A stretch of 64,000 nt of DNA from JABDIP01 sp965250245 (GCA_965250245.1 OZ252296.1:1426001-1490000); one strand, 5' to 3'. Numbered from the stretch's first letter, positions 26,826-37,495 are shown. The notes: a model not told the origin generated them from the sequence alone. Translations and numbers: made by a program.

Positions 26826-28430
26826 ATGCCCGTTTCTGGGTCACAGACCGCATTCGACTGCATCGTGCTCGGCGCCGGCATCGCCGGGGTCACGGCGGCC
26901 CGGGACCTTCAGCAGGCCGGTCTGAACATCCTGCTGCTGGAAGGCTCCGACCGGGTCGGCGGGCGCATGTACTCGGTCTGGGATTTCGTCAAGAAGGACG
27001 GCAAGCCGATCCCGATCGAGGCCGGCGCGGAATACATCCATGTGGAGCCGTCGGATCGCTACAAGGCGTTCTGGGACGAGGTGCACAGCCACCGCTTCAC
27101 CGCGTCGCCGCTCTACAAATGCGGCACCGGTGTCATCCGCATTCCCCGCAACCGGCTGTTCTTCCCGGTGTGGAAGCGCACCAAGATGCTGGCCGAGGTC
27201 ATCGCCGCGCCCGAACTGTGGAGCGTGCCCGGCTGCCTGGAGAAACTGCGCGACTTCGACTGGAAGCGCGCCGCCGACATCTCGGCGAAGGAGTTCGCCG
27301 CCCGCTGCGTCGCCGAGGAGCAGCTCGGCTCCCGCGCCACCTCCCTGCTGGAATACACCCTGACGGCCCATACGCCGGGCTTGATCGACGATCTCAGCAT
27401 CGCCGGCATGGCCTCCGACGGCATTCCCGACCAGTTGATGGAGCCAACCGAATACCGCATGGAGCTGAAGAGCTCCCAGCGCCACGACGTCTGCGGCTTC
27501 GACCGGCTGCCGGATCGTATCCTGCGCCAGTTCAAGAAGGCCGGCGGCGAGTTGAAGAAGAGCCGGTTCGGCAAGACCGACTGCAGGATCGTCAAGGTGG
27601 AGCGCCAGTCCGGCGGCACGGTCGCGGTCACCACCGAGGGCGGCAAGACCTATGCCGGCAAGGCGGTGCTGTGCACCTTCTCCGCCGGCATGCTGAACCC
27701 GGACACGGGCGAGGGGGCCGCGATCTTCGGCGACCTGCTGACCCCGAAGAAGCGCCGGGCGCTGGAGATGGTCGGCATGGGGGCGATCACCAAATTCGCC
27801 CTGGAGTTCAAGGAGCGGGTCTGGGACGACGACGAGCGCACCGCAGCCCACATGTCGGTGCTCAGCAATCCGCGCGGCAAGGCCCGCACCTTCTTCTCCA
27901 ACTTCCCCAAGGAGCATCACGGCCCGCACGTGCTGACCGGCCTGCTGATGAACCAGGATCATCGCCGCATCGCCCGAATGACCGACGCACAGGCCGTCGA
28001 CCACGTCTTCAGGGCCCTCGGCGCGATCTACGGCCGCGGCCGAAGCTGGAAGCAGGAGGACCTGCTGGCCCGCAGCCCCGATCATCCGCGCGGCGACTTC
28101 GTCGCCAACTTCGTGCGCCAGGACTGGTCGAAGGACCGGTTCGCCCGAGGCGGCAATTCCTATCTGCGCTTCATCCCGAAACGCCAGCGGAAGATCGCGG
28201 CCTCGGCGTCCCGTGAGGCGCTGAAGGATCCGCGCGACAGCATGCCGGTCTTCTGGGCCGGCGAAGCCACCGCGCCGGCCTACGATCCGGACTACCAGCC
28301 CCTGGCCGTTCATGGCGCCTGGCGCAGCGGCGTCTGCGCGGCCCGGGACATCCACCAATTCCTGAACCATTGCGGCGGCGATGCCGCCCGGTTCGGCCGG
28401 TACTACACGGACCGCTATCCGGCGCGGTGA
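26826..28430 (+). CDS. flavin-containing monoamine oxidase family protein
   Basis: 534 residues. The FAD-binding Rossmann motif IVLGAGIAGVTAARDL (from about residue 13) is followed by LLEGSDRVGGRMYSV, the GG-motif of the amine oxidase superfamily. The C-terminal FAD contact VFWAGEATAPAYDPDYQPLAVHGAWRSG is also intact. No signal peptide is visible. The enzyme should oxidise an amine, releasing aldehyde, ammonia and H2O2, but the substrate is not predictable. The D-threonine-aldolase-like gene downstream is convergent, so no operon is implied. Confidence 0.88.
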   Translation: MPVSGSQTAFDCIVLGAGIAGVTAARDLQQAGLNILLLEGSDRVGGRMYSVWDFVKKDGKPIPIEAGAEYIHVEPSDRYKAFWDEVHSHRFTASPLYKCGTGVIRIPRNRLFFPVWKRTKMLAEVIAAPELWSVPGCLEKLRDFDWKRAADISAKEFAARCVAEEQLGSRATSLLEYTLTAHTPGLIDDLSIAGMASDGIPDQLMEPTEYRMELKSSQRHDVCGFDRLPDRILRQFKKAGGELKKSRFGKTDCRIVKVERQSGGTVAVTTEGGKTYAGKAVLCTFSAGMLNPDTGEGAAIFGDLLTPKKRRALEMVGMGAITKFALEFKERVWDDDERTAAHMSVLSNPRGKARTFFSNFPKEHHGPHVLTGLLMNQDHRRIARMTDAQAVDHVFRALGAIYGRGRSWKQEDLLARSPDHPRGDFVANFVRQDWSKDRFARGGNSYLRFIPKRQRKIAASASREALKDPRDSMPVFWAGEATAPAYDPDYQPLAVHGAWRSGVCAARDIHQFLNHCGGDAARFGRYYTDRYPAR

Positions 28431-28460
28431 TCCGGCAGGAGCAGGTCCGGATCCGCCGTC

Positions 28461-29519
28461 TCAGGCCACCCGGCCACGCGCCGCGACCGGATAGCTGCGC
28501 TCGACCCGTTCGCCGATGACGGCGTGAACCTGGTCATGCAGGTTCGAGACCGCGCAGGCGTGGTTGGGGATGATGGTCAGCACCTCGCCGATCGCCGGCC
28601 GACCGGTTTCGTCCGAGAAGTCGAGGTTCCCGTGCTCCTCGCTCATCTGGTAGAGGCGGGCGGCCGGGTATTCCAGCACCGTTCCGTGGCCGCCGATATT
28701 CATCACGTCGGAGGACAGGGTCTTCGAGCCGGCATCGACGATCGCCCGGTCGGCGGTCGGCCGGCTGACCACCGTGGCCCGGATGCTCAGCGCGCATTCC
28801 TCCAGCGTCGCGGCGCCGAATTCGACCTGGGAGCGGTCGTAGTAGATGTAGGTGCCGGCGCGATGCTCGGTGGCGGCGGGGACCTCATGGGCCGTCCACA
28901 TGTCCGGCGAGCCGCCGCTGCTGACGATCTTCGCCTCCAGGCCGGCAGCGGCGCATTCCGCGACCGCCTCGTCCAGGAACGCCTGCACCTCCGGCTGCCG
29001 GCCCGGCGGCGGGTAGGTCATCAGCCCTGCGAATGTCAGTCCGGGCAGGACATCGATGCGTCGCGCCAGCGCGGCCGCTTCGACCGGATCCTGTACGCCG
29101 CATCGCGCCGCGCCGGTATCGCACTCCACCAGCATGGCAACGGTCCGGCCTGAATCGTCGAACGCGGCCGACAGGCCCTCGGCGGTTTCGGCGCTGTCGC
29201 AGGTCAGGGTGAGGGTGACCCGCCGCGCCAGTTCGACGGCCCGGCGCAGCTTGGCGCCGCCGACCAGATTGTAGGGGATCAGGATGTCGTCCAGTCCGGC
29301 ATCCGCCATGATCTCGGCCTCGCCCAGCTTCTGGCAGGCGATGCCGACCGCCCCCAGCGAGACCTGCCGCCGGGCGAAGTGGGGGATCTTGTGGGTCTTG
29401 ATGTGCGGCCGGTTGGCCAGCCCGTGCGCGTCGCAATAGGCCTGCCAGCGCGCGAGGTTTCGCTCGACCCGCTCCAGGTCGATCACGACGCATGGGGTCT
29501 CCAGGTCCTCGACCCGCAT
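28461..29519 (-). CDS. D-threonine aldolase / D-serine dehydratase-like PLP enzyme
   Basis: 352 residues with the fold-type III (alanine racemase-like) layout. The PLP lysine is in RPHIKTHKIPHFA. The C-terminal domain has IIPNHACAVSNLHD, where His and Cys bind the divalent metal used by D-threonine aldolases and D-serine dehydratases. The family cleaves or dehydrates D-3-hydroxy amino acids; the two activities cannot be told apart here. The start MRVEDLETPCVVIDLERVERNL is typical. Confidence 0.87.
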   Translation of the reverse strand: MRVEDLETPCVVIDLERVERNLARWQAYCDAHGLANRPHIKTHKIPHFARRQVSLGAVGIACQKLGEAEIMADAGLDDILIPYNLVGGAKLRRAVELARRVTLTLTCDSAETAEGLSAAFDDSGRTVAMLVECDTGAARCGVQDPVEAAALARRIDVLPGLTFAGLMTYPPPGRQPEVQAFLDEAVAECAAAGLEAKIVSSGGSPDMWTAHEVPAATEHRAGTYIYYDRSQVEFGAATLEECALSIRATVVSRPTADRAIVDAGSKTLSSDVMNIGGHGTVLEYPAARLYQMSEEHGNLDFSDETGRPAIGEVLTIIPNHACAVSNLHDQVHAVIGERVERSYPVAARGRVA

Positions 29520-29630
29520 CGGCTGTTCCTCCCCGGACTGACGTCAGGGTCGACGGGCCCGGATTGGCCCGGTTCGACCGCGAACCCAGGGATAACACAG
29601 GCGCCGACGCCGTCGGCACCGCGGATCGGT

Positions 29631-30101
29631 CTAGGCGCCGGCAAACGCCCCGAAATGCTGGCCGAAGACGGCATCCCAGCCGGTCTGGTAATTGCCATGC
29701 ACGGCCGCCGCGCGCGCGCCCAGCGCCTCCCAGCCGCGATGTTCCAGTTCGACCCGCGTCGCCGCGTCGGCGATTGCCGTGAACCGCAATTCGACCTCGG
29801 TATGCGGGTCGGCCGGCTGGCCCGGATGCCAGGTGAAGACCACGCGGTGTGGCGGCTGCCACACCGTCACCGTGCCCCAGACATGCTCCTCGCCCGACGC
29901 CGTGCGCTCCAGAACCCGGCCGTCGACGCGGGCTTCGATCCCGCACCATTCGGCGTCGTCGCCGCCGACCGAATGGGTCGCCATGGGCCACCATTGCGCC
30001 ATCTCGGCCGTGAACAGGCGGAACGCCTCGTCGATCGGGCGGGCCACCTCGACCGATTTCACGATCGGCTGCAGGATGGTGTCGGTCGTCGATTGGCTCA
30101 T
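29631..30101 (-). CDS. SRPBCC (AHSA1-like) family protein
   Basis: 156 residues with the AHSA1/START-like pattern: SVEVARPIDEAFRLFTAEMAQWWP near the N-terminus, VWGTVTVWQPPHRVVFTWHPG in the middle and a C-terminal helix (GWDAVFGQHFGAF). Such proteins have a hydrophobic cavity for small ligands. It overlaps the preceding arsR-type regulator gene by 4 bp (ATGA), the usual pairing of ArsR regulators with SRPBCC proteins, so it is under the same control. Confidence 0.88.
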   Translation of the reverse strand: MSQSTTDTILQPIVKSVEVARPIDEAFRLFTAEMAQWWPMATHSVGGDDAEWCGIEARVDGRVLERTASGEEHVWGTVTVWQPPHRVVFTWHPGQPADPHTEVELRFTAIADAATRVELEHRGWEALGARAAAVHGNYQTGWDAVFGQHFGAFAGA

Positions 30102-30415
30102 GATTTCCCTCCCGTGTCGCCGCGATCGGCGGCGGTCTTGAACGCGGCCAGCGTGTCGGCCCAGTAGCTCTCCAGATAGGCCTTCAGCGCCTCCAGCCCC
30201 GCCGCGTCGACCTCGTAGAGTCGGCGGGCGCCGTCACGGCGCTCGAAGACGAGGTCGGCCTGCTTCAGCACCTTGAGATGCTGCGACACCGCCGGCCGGC
30301 TGACCGGCAGCCTTCGTGCGATGTCGGCGACCGAGCGCGGCCCTTCGCGCAGCATCTCCAGGACGGCGCGGCGAGTGGGGTCGGACATGGCGGCGAACAC
30401 CGAGTCGTAAGTCAT
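30098..30415 (-). CDS. ArsR family winged-helix regulator
   Basis: 105 residues. MSDPTRRAVLEMLREGPRSV and the winged-helix recognition region RRLPVSRPAVSQHLKVLKQADLV are typical of the ArsR subgroup found with SRPBCC genes. The metal-binding ELCVCDL motif of true arsenic sensors is absent, so a non-metal signal is likely. The start codon lies within a palindrome (30407-30422), which indicates autorepression. Confidence 0.92.
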   Translation of the reverse strand: MTYDSVFAAMSDPTRRAVLEMLREGPRSVADIARRLPVSRPAVSQHLKVLKQADLVFERRDGARRLYEVDAAGLEALKAYLESYWADTLAAFKTAADRGDTGGKS

Positions 30416-30457
30416 GACTTACGGTAAGTCGCTGCTAACGGTAAGTCAACACTTACC
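30407..30457. promoter_or_regulatory. operator array for the ArsR regulator
   Basis: Three palindromes built from the half-site GTAAGT: GTAAGTCATGACTTAC (30407-30422), GACTTACGGTAAGTC (30416-30430) and GGTAAGTCAACACTTACC (30440-30457). The first covers the regulator start codon. The array also lies upstream of the divergent rhodanese gene. Confidence 0.75.
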
Positions 30458-30555
30458 AGATTCCGAGTTCCATGCCGGACCATGGACTCACGCTGCTTCT
30501 AGCCGTAACACGGTCGGCCTATGCTCCGATTGTGCGCATTCAGGGGAGGTGGGAG

Positions 30556-30951
30556 ATGGCGACATCGGTGAAGGACATGCTGGCGGCGGCCAATGCGGCC
30601 GTCCCGAAAGTCACCTATGAGGAGGCGAAGGAGCTGATCGACTCCGGCAATGCCCTGGTGGTCGACGTGCGCGACGCGCCGGAGGTCGCGGCCAGCGGCA
30701 AGGTTGCCGGCGCCCTGCATGTCAGCCGCGGCATGCTGGAATTCCGGGCCGATCCGGAATCACCCTTTCACCACGAGGACTTCACCAAGGACCGGACGGT
30801 GATCGTGTACTGCGCGTCGGGCGGGCGGTCAGCCCTGGCCGGCAAGGCGCTGCAGGACCTCGGCTTTGCCGATGTCCGCAACCTTGGCGGATTCCAGGGC
30901 TGGGCCGAGGCCGGCGGGGCGATCGACAAGCCGATCGAGCCGGGCATGTAA
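30556..30951 (+). CDS. rhodanese-like sulfurtransferase
   Basis: 131 residues from ATG 30556, preceded by AGGGGAGG. A single rhodanese domain has the CDC25-type start VVDVRDAPEVAASGKV, the active-site loop YCASGGRSA with catalytic Cys86, and the closing NLGGFQGWAEAGG. It moves sulfane sulfur from a donor to an acceptor in the cytoplasm. It is divergent from the ArsR gene and may share its operator region. Confidence 0.9.
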   Translation: MATSVKDMLAAANAAVPKVTYEEAKELIDSGNALVVDVRDAPEVAASGKVAGALHVSRGMLEFRADPESPFHHEDFTKDRTVIVYCASGGRSALAGKALQDLGFADVRNLGGFQGWAEAGGAIDKPIEPGM

Positions 30952-30965
30952 CCGCCCGGCCGGTA

Positions 30966-31988
30966 TCAGACCCCGGCGCGTTCCAGCAGCGGGTTCAGCG
31001 CCGGGTCGATCTGCGGCGCGTTCCTGCGGATGAAGGTCAGCAGGGCCTTCTCGTTTTCTTCCAGCGGCCCGGAGGCGCCGACATTGGCCAGCAGCCACTG
31101 CGCCTCGACCGGGTCGATGCTCTCGCGGGACATGGCCGTCGCCAACTGGGCGCGCTCCTTCTCCAGCTCCTCCTGCTTGGCGTATTTGCCGAACAGGTCG
31201 GCCTCGCGCCGGGCGTCCTCCATGGGGAAGTCGAACCGGCGCAGGGAGCTGCCCATATCCTTCAGGAAGCCGCCGACACCGCGGCGCTCGTCCAGCCAGC
31301 GCTCCCGGCGCAGCTCCTCCTCGGCGGTCGGCACATGCGGCGGGGCGCCGGGGAACATCAGGAAGTTGGCCACCGCCTTGACGTACAGATCGTCCCAGCT
31401 GGCCGGGCGCTCGGTCCCCCTGGTGGCGTCGTTCAGCGCGATGATCAGCTCCGCCTCCTCGCGGGTCACCGTGTATCCGCCGGGGCTGCCGGCGGCATAG
31501 ATGACCTTGCGGATCAGCGCGACGTCGGCCGGGCTGATTTCCGCCGGCGGGCGGTTCGAGCCATAGGCGGCGGTCTCCGGCTGCAGGATGCTGTCGCGGA
31601 TCGCCTGCATGGCCAGCAGCGCCAAGGGCGGCGGGCTGGAGATCGCCCAATGCACCACATTGATCAGCAGCTCCAGCTCGGTCTCGCCGTCGACCTTGCC
31701 GTCGCGGAGGATGTTGTCGATGAGGAAATTCGCCTTCTCGTCCGAGACGTATTTCTTCGGCTCCACCTTCCAGACAACGTGATCGGTCAGGGCGTCGACG
31801 AAGAAGGCCGCCCATTCCGGGGCCTTCTCGGTGCAGGCGGCGTCGATGGCGAAGACCTGCTCGGCCTCGCGCCTGTCGATCAGCCCGTCCTGGAACATGG
31901 TCTTGCGCAGGTTCAGCACATCGTCGGCCGTCACGCGGCCCTTGGCGATGATGTCGTCGACCAGCGAATGGGGAATGGCGTCGTCCAT
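30966..31988 (-). CDS. hypothetical helical protein (possibly TerB-like)
   Basis: 340 residues from ATG 31988. It appears almost wholly alpha-helical and soluble. Acidic motifs recur in similar contexts: DNILRDGKVDGETELELLINVVHWA, AGSPGGYTVTREEAELIIALNDAT and SRESIDPVEAQWLLANVG. Each is a short loop rich in Asp/Gly/Glu before a helix, reminiscent of TerB or EF-hand-like repeats. That resemblance is by eye and may not be homology. No signal peptide or membrane segment is seen, and the gene has no obvious partner. Confidence 0.65.
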   Translation of the reverse strand: MDDAIPHSLVDDIIAKGRVTADDVLNLRKTMFQDGLIDRREAEQVFAIDAACTEKAPEWAAFFVDALTDHVVWKVEPKKYVSDEKANFLIDNILRDGKVDGETELELLINVVHWAISSPPPLALLAMQAIRDSILQPETAAYGSNRPPAEISPADVALIRKVIYAAGSPGGYTVTREEAELIIALNDATRGTERPASWDDLYVKAVANFLMFPGAPPHVPTAEEELRRERWLDERRGVGGFLKDMGSSLRRFDFPMEDARREADLFGKYAKQEELEKERAQLATAMSRESIDPVEAQWLLANVGASGPLEENEKALLTFIRRNAPQIDPALNPLLERAGV

Positions 31989-32758
31989 CGGTCTTGAGCC
32001 CTTTCGGCAACCGGGAATGCGGCGCCCGATGCTGCGCGATCTTGCTGAATATTTCCTAAACGGGGCCGGTGCGATGTCCGGGTCGAGCTGGACCTGGGCG
32101 ACACTGTTCAGGGCCTGTACGCCCTCGGACCCCAAGGGCGCCGATGCCCGGAATCACGCGGTTTGAAAGCGGTTCCGGCGCAGGAAAATCGTTGCGCCGG
32201 TCAGGTGTTCCGCATAGACATGCATTCGTGCGTACGACGCGCTCCGTCTTCAGATTTTGTTAACCCTAAGGGCGGCAAGCTGGCGACGAACCAGGCCCAG
32301 GACGGGCCGCGTTTGGAGGGTGCCTGTCGTGGCCACGCCGCGATCGACGAACGGTGACGCGATCCTTGCAGACGGCCGGTATCCGGCGGTTTCAGGGTCC
32401 GGGACCGGCGCCTTTCCTGCTCATCGCACCTTACGGGCTGGGTGATCGCATTGTCCGCCCCGGGATTCCGCGAAACGACGGACACGTCGGATTGGCGGTC
32501 GCGCTCCCGGGTCGATCGGATGGCCGAATCGCGCAGCGCCGTATCGGCGGAGGGCTAGTCCACATGGGGCCTGGAACTGGAAGGGCGGCGACAACGTGAT
32601 GTCGGACCGCATTGTCATGAGTGATGCCAAGCACGAAGCCGGGCGGCGAACCGTCCGGCCTGTCGGTGCTTGCGCGGGACTGGCATGACCCCCATGACGC
32701 GTCAGATCCGCTCGCCGCACATATCCGAACTTCGCCATCGCAATCAGCATACGGTCAC
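31989..32758. other. long leader region before mreB, no gene recognised
   Basis: 770 bp between the divergent hypothetical gene and mreB. Several short open frames exist on both strands, but none has a convincing start site or family resemblance. An AT-richer stretch with TTTTGTTAACCCTAAG (32254-32269) is the best place for an mreB-cluster promoter. Confidence 0.4.
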
Positions 32759-33799
<1,041 letters not shown>

Positions 33800-33904
33800 G
33801 ATTTCGTCCGTCGATGGTGATTCGTTAATGATCTGTCGGGTTGGGCGACGTCCGGTGCTGCTTGGCGGGGCTCCTGTTCGGCAGGGACGGTAGGGAACGA
33901 GCGG

Positions 33905-34777
33905 GTGGTCTATCGAACCAGACCGATGGTTCGCATCGCGGCGCTTCGAGCGCTGGCGCATCGCTTTTCTTTCGTGCTGCTGTTGATGGCGGCCGTCGCG
34001 CTGATGGTCCTCGGCCGGGTCGACCCGGCCCTGGTCGAAGGCGTGCGCACCCGCGTGACCGACACCCTCTCGCCGCTGATGGCGATGTTCACCCAGCCGG
34101 CCGCCAGCATCGGCGACATTGCCGACGACATCCATGACCTGGCCCGTCTGCGGGCCGAGAACGAGGCCCTGCTGGCCGAGAACGCCGCACTGCAGGAGTA
34201 CCGCCAGGCCGCCTTCCGGCTGGAGGCGGAAAACCTCAGCCTCCGGACCCTGATGAATTACCGGCCGACCGTGCCGCACGCTTTCCTGTCGGCGCGGGTG
34301 ATCGGCGACAACAGCGGTGCTTATGTGCGCAGCCTCGCGGTCAATCTGGGGGCCGACAACGGCGTGCGCGACGGCCAGGCGGCCATGGGTCCCCGCGGGC
34401 TGGCCGGCCGGGTGGTGCAGACCGGCGACAGTACTGCCCGCATCCTGCTGATCACCGACCTGAACGCGCGCATCCCGGTGATGCTGGAGGAGAGCCGTCA
34501 GCGCGCGGTACTGGGCGGCGACAATTCCGACCGTCCGCAGCTGATGTACCTGCCGCCGGACCACGAGGTCGCGGTCGGCACCCGGGTCGTCACCTCCGGC
34601 CATGGCGGCATGTTCCCGCCGGGCCTGCCAGTCGGTACGGTCGCGTCGGTCGATGGCGGGCTGGTGCGGATCGAGCCGATCGAGGATCTCGGGCGGCTGG
34701 AATTTGTACGGATCACCGATTTCCGACCGGGCGAGGGCGGCGGCCAGATGCAGCTTCACCCGGGATACAACTGGTGA
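33905..34777 (+). CDS. mreC: rod shape-determining protein MreC
   Basis: 290 residues from GTG 33905. One N-terminal membrane helix (FSFVLLLMAAVALMVLG) precedes a coiled-coil (LARLRAENEALLAENAALQEYRQAAFRLEAEN) and the periplasmic beta domain with ARVIGDNSGAYVRSLAVNLG and GLAGRVVQTGDSTARILLITD. It links MreB filaments to PBP2 and RodA. The stop overlaps the GTG start of mreD. Confidence 0.95.
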   Translation: MVYRTRPMVRIAALRALAHRFSFVLLLMAAVALMVLGRVDPALVEGVRTRVTDTLSPLMAMFTQPAASIGDIADDIHDLARLRAENEALLAENAALQEYRQAAFRLEAENLSLRTLMNYRPTVPHAFLSARVIGDNSGAYVRSLAVNLGADNGVRDGQAAMGPRGLAGRVVQTGDSTARILLITDLNARIPVMLEESRQRAVLGGDNSDRPQLMYLPPDHEVAVGTRVVTSGHGGMFPPGLPVGTVASVDGGLVRIEPIEDLGRLEFVRITDFRPGEGGGQMQLHPGYNW

Positions 34778-35289
34778 CGGATCTCGCCTGGCAAAGACTA
34801 GAGCAGTTTCTTCGCCACGCCGCACCCTCCCTGGCGACGTTCCTGCTGGTGCTTCTCAGCGTCACCCCGCTGCCGATCCCGTCCTATGGCGAGGTGGCGC
34901 CGGTGCTGCCGATGATCGCGGTCTATTACTGGGCGGCCCACCGGCCTGACCTGCTGCCGTTCAGCATCGTTTTCCTGGCCGGGCTGCTGCTCGACATCCT
35001 GACCGGCGGGCCGCTGGGCCTGCACTCCTTCGTGTTCCTGGTCTGCCAGTTCCTGGTCGTGACCCAGCGCCGGCTGCTGGTCGGCCAGCCCTTCCTGTTC
35101 CTGTGGGTCGGCTTCGTCGTGGTCGCGTTGCTGTCGGCATTCCTGGAGTGGCTCGCCTTCGGCATCTACGCCAACGACCTCCAGTCGCTCGGCCCGCCGC
35201 TGATCAGTGCGCTGATCACCATGGCGCTGTTCCCGATGATCTCCTGGCTGCTGCTGCAGATGCAGCGCGGCCTGTTGCGCCGCACGTGA
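34774..35289 (+). CDS. mreD: rod shape-determining protein MreD
   Basis: 171 residues from GTG 34774, overlapping mreC by 4 bp. It has about five membrane helices, with the family-typical VAPVLPMIAVYYWAAHRPDLLP and GLLLDILTGGPLGLHSFVFL. It is an integral part of the Mre elongation complex in the inner membrane; its exact role is not settled. Confidence 0.92.
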   Translation: MTDLAWQRLEQFLRHAAPSLATFLLVLLSVTPLPIPSYGEVAPVLPMIAVYYWAAHRPDLLPFSIVFLAGLLLDILTGGPLGLHSFVFLVCQFLVVTQRRLLVGQPFLFLWVGFVVVALLSAFLEWLAFGIYANDLQSLGPPLISALITMALFPMISWLLLQMQRGLLRRT

Positions 35290-35308
35290 CCGGCCGGGAG
35301 CCCCGCCC

Positions 35309-37231
35309 ATGATGGAACGCGACTCCGACCGCTCCCGCTCGCTCACCCGGCGCACCGCCGTGCTCGGGGCGTTCAAGCTCGGCCTGCTCGGCACCCTGTT
35401 CGGCCGCATGTACTACCTGCAGGTCACCGAGAGTGAACGCTACCGCATGCTGGCGGAGGAGAACCGCATCAACATGCGGCTGCTGCCGCCGTCGCGCGGG
35501 CTGGTCGTCGACCGGTTCGGCGAGCCCCTGGCCCTGAACCGGCAGTACTTCCGGCTGGTCATGGTCGCGGAGCAGGCCGGCGACGTCGAGGCGACCCTGG
35601 CGAAGCTCTCGGGGTTCGTGCCTCTGGAGGAGGACGACTGGGCCAAGGTCATGCGCGACCTGCGGCGCCGGCCGGCCTTCGTGCCGGTCACGGTGAAGGA
35701 GAACCTGACCTGGGAGGAAGTCTCCCGCATCGAGGTCAACACGCCGGAGCTGCCGGGCCTCACAATCGAGGAAGGCGAGCTGCGCAACTATCCGGCCGGC
35801 GCGGCGACGGCCCATGTGCTGGGCTATGTCGGCGCCGTCACTGAAGAGGAGCTGACCGACGACCCGGTCTTGAACCTGCCCGGCTTCCGCATCGGCAAGA
35901 CCGGCGTGGAGCGGCGGCTGGATCTGGATCTGCGTGGCCACTCCGGGACCAGCCAGGTCGAGGTGAACGCCGTCGGCCGGGTCATCCGCGAGCTGGACGA
36001 GGGCCGCGAGGAGGCCGATCCCGGACAGGAGGTTCAGCTCACCATCGATATCGGGCTACAGCAATTCGCCCAGAACCGGCTGGCGCAGGAAGAGAGCGCC
36101 TCGGCCGTCACGATGGATGTCATCACCGGCGAGATCTACCAGCTCGCCTCAAGCCCCAGCTTCGATCCCAACGTGATGGCCCTGGGCATCGAGCCGGACG
36201 CCTGGAGCGCGCTGATCAGCGACCCCTACAAGCCGATGACCAACAAGGCGATCAACGGCCAGTACGCGCCGGGCTCGACCTTCAAGGTGCTCGTCGCGCT
36301 GGCCGCCCTGGAACATGGGCTGATCGACCCGGACGAGACCTTCTACTGCAACGGTTCGATGGTGCTGGGCAACCACCGCTTCCATTGCTGGCGCGAGCGC
36401 GGCCATGGCCGCATGGACATGCTGCAGGGCATCGCCCAGTCCTGCGACGTCTATTTCTACGAGCTGGCCAAGAAGGTCGGCATCGAGCACATCGCCGAGA
36501 TGGCGCGGCGTTTCGGCCTGGGCTCCACCTCCGGCGTCGACATTCCCGGCGAGCGCCCCGGCCTGATCCCGACACGCGACTGGAAGCTGGCCAATATCGG
36601 CGAGCCCTGGCAGGGCGGCGAGACCCTGGTGACCGCCATCGGCCAGGGCTTCGTGCTGGCGACGCCGTTGCAACTGGCGCGCATGACGGCGCAGCTGGTC
36701 AATGGCGGGCATCTGGTCCAGCCGCATGTCATCCGCCGCGTCGGCCCGGCACCCGACGAGGCGGTCGTCGGCGCCGTGGCGACGGCCGACGGCCTGCCGC
36801 CGCGTGGCCCCACCCTGGAGATCAATCCCGAGGCGCTGCAGTTCATCGTCGACGGCATGATCGAGGTCACCTCCGGGCCCCGCGGCACCGCCCGCGGCTC
36901 GCAGATCGCCATCGAGCACATGCGCATGGGCGGCAAGACCGGCACCAGCCAGGTCCGCCGCATCACCGCCGAGGAACGCGCCGCCGGCGTCACCAAGAAC
37001 GAGGACCTGCCCTGGGAGCGGCGCGACCACGCGCTGTTCATCGGCTTCGCGCCGGTGCAGGCGCCGCGCTACGCCACCGCCGTCGTGGTCGAGCATGGCG
37101 GCGGCGGCAGCAAGGCGGCCGCCCCCATCGCCCGCGACCTGCTGCAGCAATGTCAGCTCCGCAACATCGCCCGCCGCATCGTCTCCGCCGACGCAGGCCC
37201 GCTGTCGGGAATCCGGACTGATGAGGGCTGA
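35309..37231 (+). CDS. mrdA: penicillin-binding protein 2 (elongasome transpeptidase)
   Basis: 640 residues from ATG 35309 (a second ATG follows directly). A short cytoplasmic tail and membrane anchor (LGAFKLGLLGTLFGRMYYLQ) precede the pedestal domain (SRGLVVDRFGEPLALN). The transpeptidase domain has the active-site motif STFK (Ser about 323), SCD as the SxD/N motif and KTGTSQ (about residue 541). It crosslinks peptidoglycan during side-wall growth with RodA. It lies 19 bp after mreD. Confidence 0.96.
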   Translation: MMERDSDRSRSLTRRTAVLGAFKLGLLGTLFGRMYYLQVTESERYRMLAEENRINMRLLPPSRGLVVDRFGEPLALNRQYFRLVMVAEQAGDVEATLAKLSGFVPLEEDDWAKVMRDLRRRPAFVPVTVKENLTWEEVSRIEVNTPELPGLTIEEGELRNYPAGAATAHVLGYVGAVTEEELTDDPVLNLPGFRIGKTGVERRLDLDLRGHSGTSQVEVNAVGRVIRELDEGREEADPGQEVQLTIDIGLQQFAQNRLAQEESASAVTMDVITGEIYQLASSPSFDPNVMALGIEPDAWSALISDPYKPMTNKAINGQYAPGSTFKVLVALAALEHGLIDPDETFYCNGSMVLGNHRFHCWRERGHGRMDMLQGIAQSCDVYFYELAKKVGIEHIAEMARRFGLGSTSGVDIPGERPGLIPTRDWKLANIGEPWQGGETLVTAIGQGFVLATPLQLARMTAQLVNGGHLVQPHVIRRVGPAPDEAVVGAVATADGLPPRGPTLEINPEALQFIVDGMIEVTSGPRGTARGSQIAIEHMRMGGKTGTSQVRRITAEERAAGVTKNEDLPWERRDHALFIGFAPVQAPRYATAVVVEHGGGGSKAAAPIARDLLQQCQLRNIARRIVSADAGPLSGIRTDEG

Positions 37232-37262
37232 CGTGTACACCGGCACTGGCACGGGTTCTGAG

Positions 37263-37458
37263 CCCCTCTCCCCTTGTGGGAGAGGAAGGGGCCCATGGCG
37301 AAGCCATGGGAAGGTGAGGGGTCTCGCGCCGGCAGGCGCGGAAAGTCCTCATTCCTTCCGCGCCAGTGGCTCGGCTCCCTGTCTTGTCGCGGCTGGCGCC
37401 GCTTCACCCCTCACCCGTCTCGCTACGCTCGCCGACCTCTCCCGCAAGGGGAGAGGTA
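37263..37458. repeat. palindromic intergenic repeat between mrdA and rodA
   Basis: Inverted repeat of the family seen at 14949-15079. The left half has CCCCTCTCCCCTTGTGGGAG and GGCCCATGGCGAAGCCATGG; the right half has CCCCTCACCCGTCTCGCTAC and CTCTCCCGCAAGGGGAGAG. It fills most of the 264-bp gap in an otherwise tight operon. Confidence 0.8.
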
Positions 37459-37495
37459 AAGGAATCCGAGCCGCTGTTGGCTGGGGAAACGCCCG

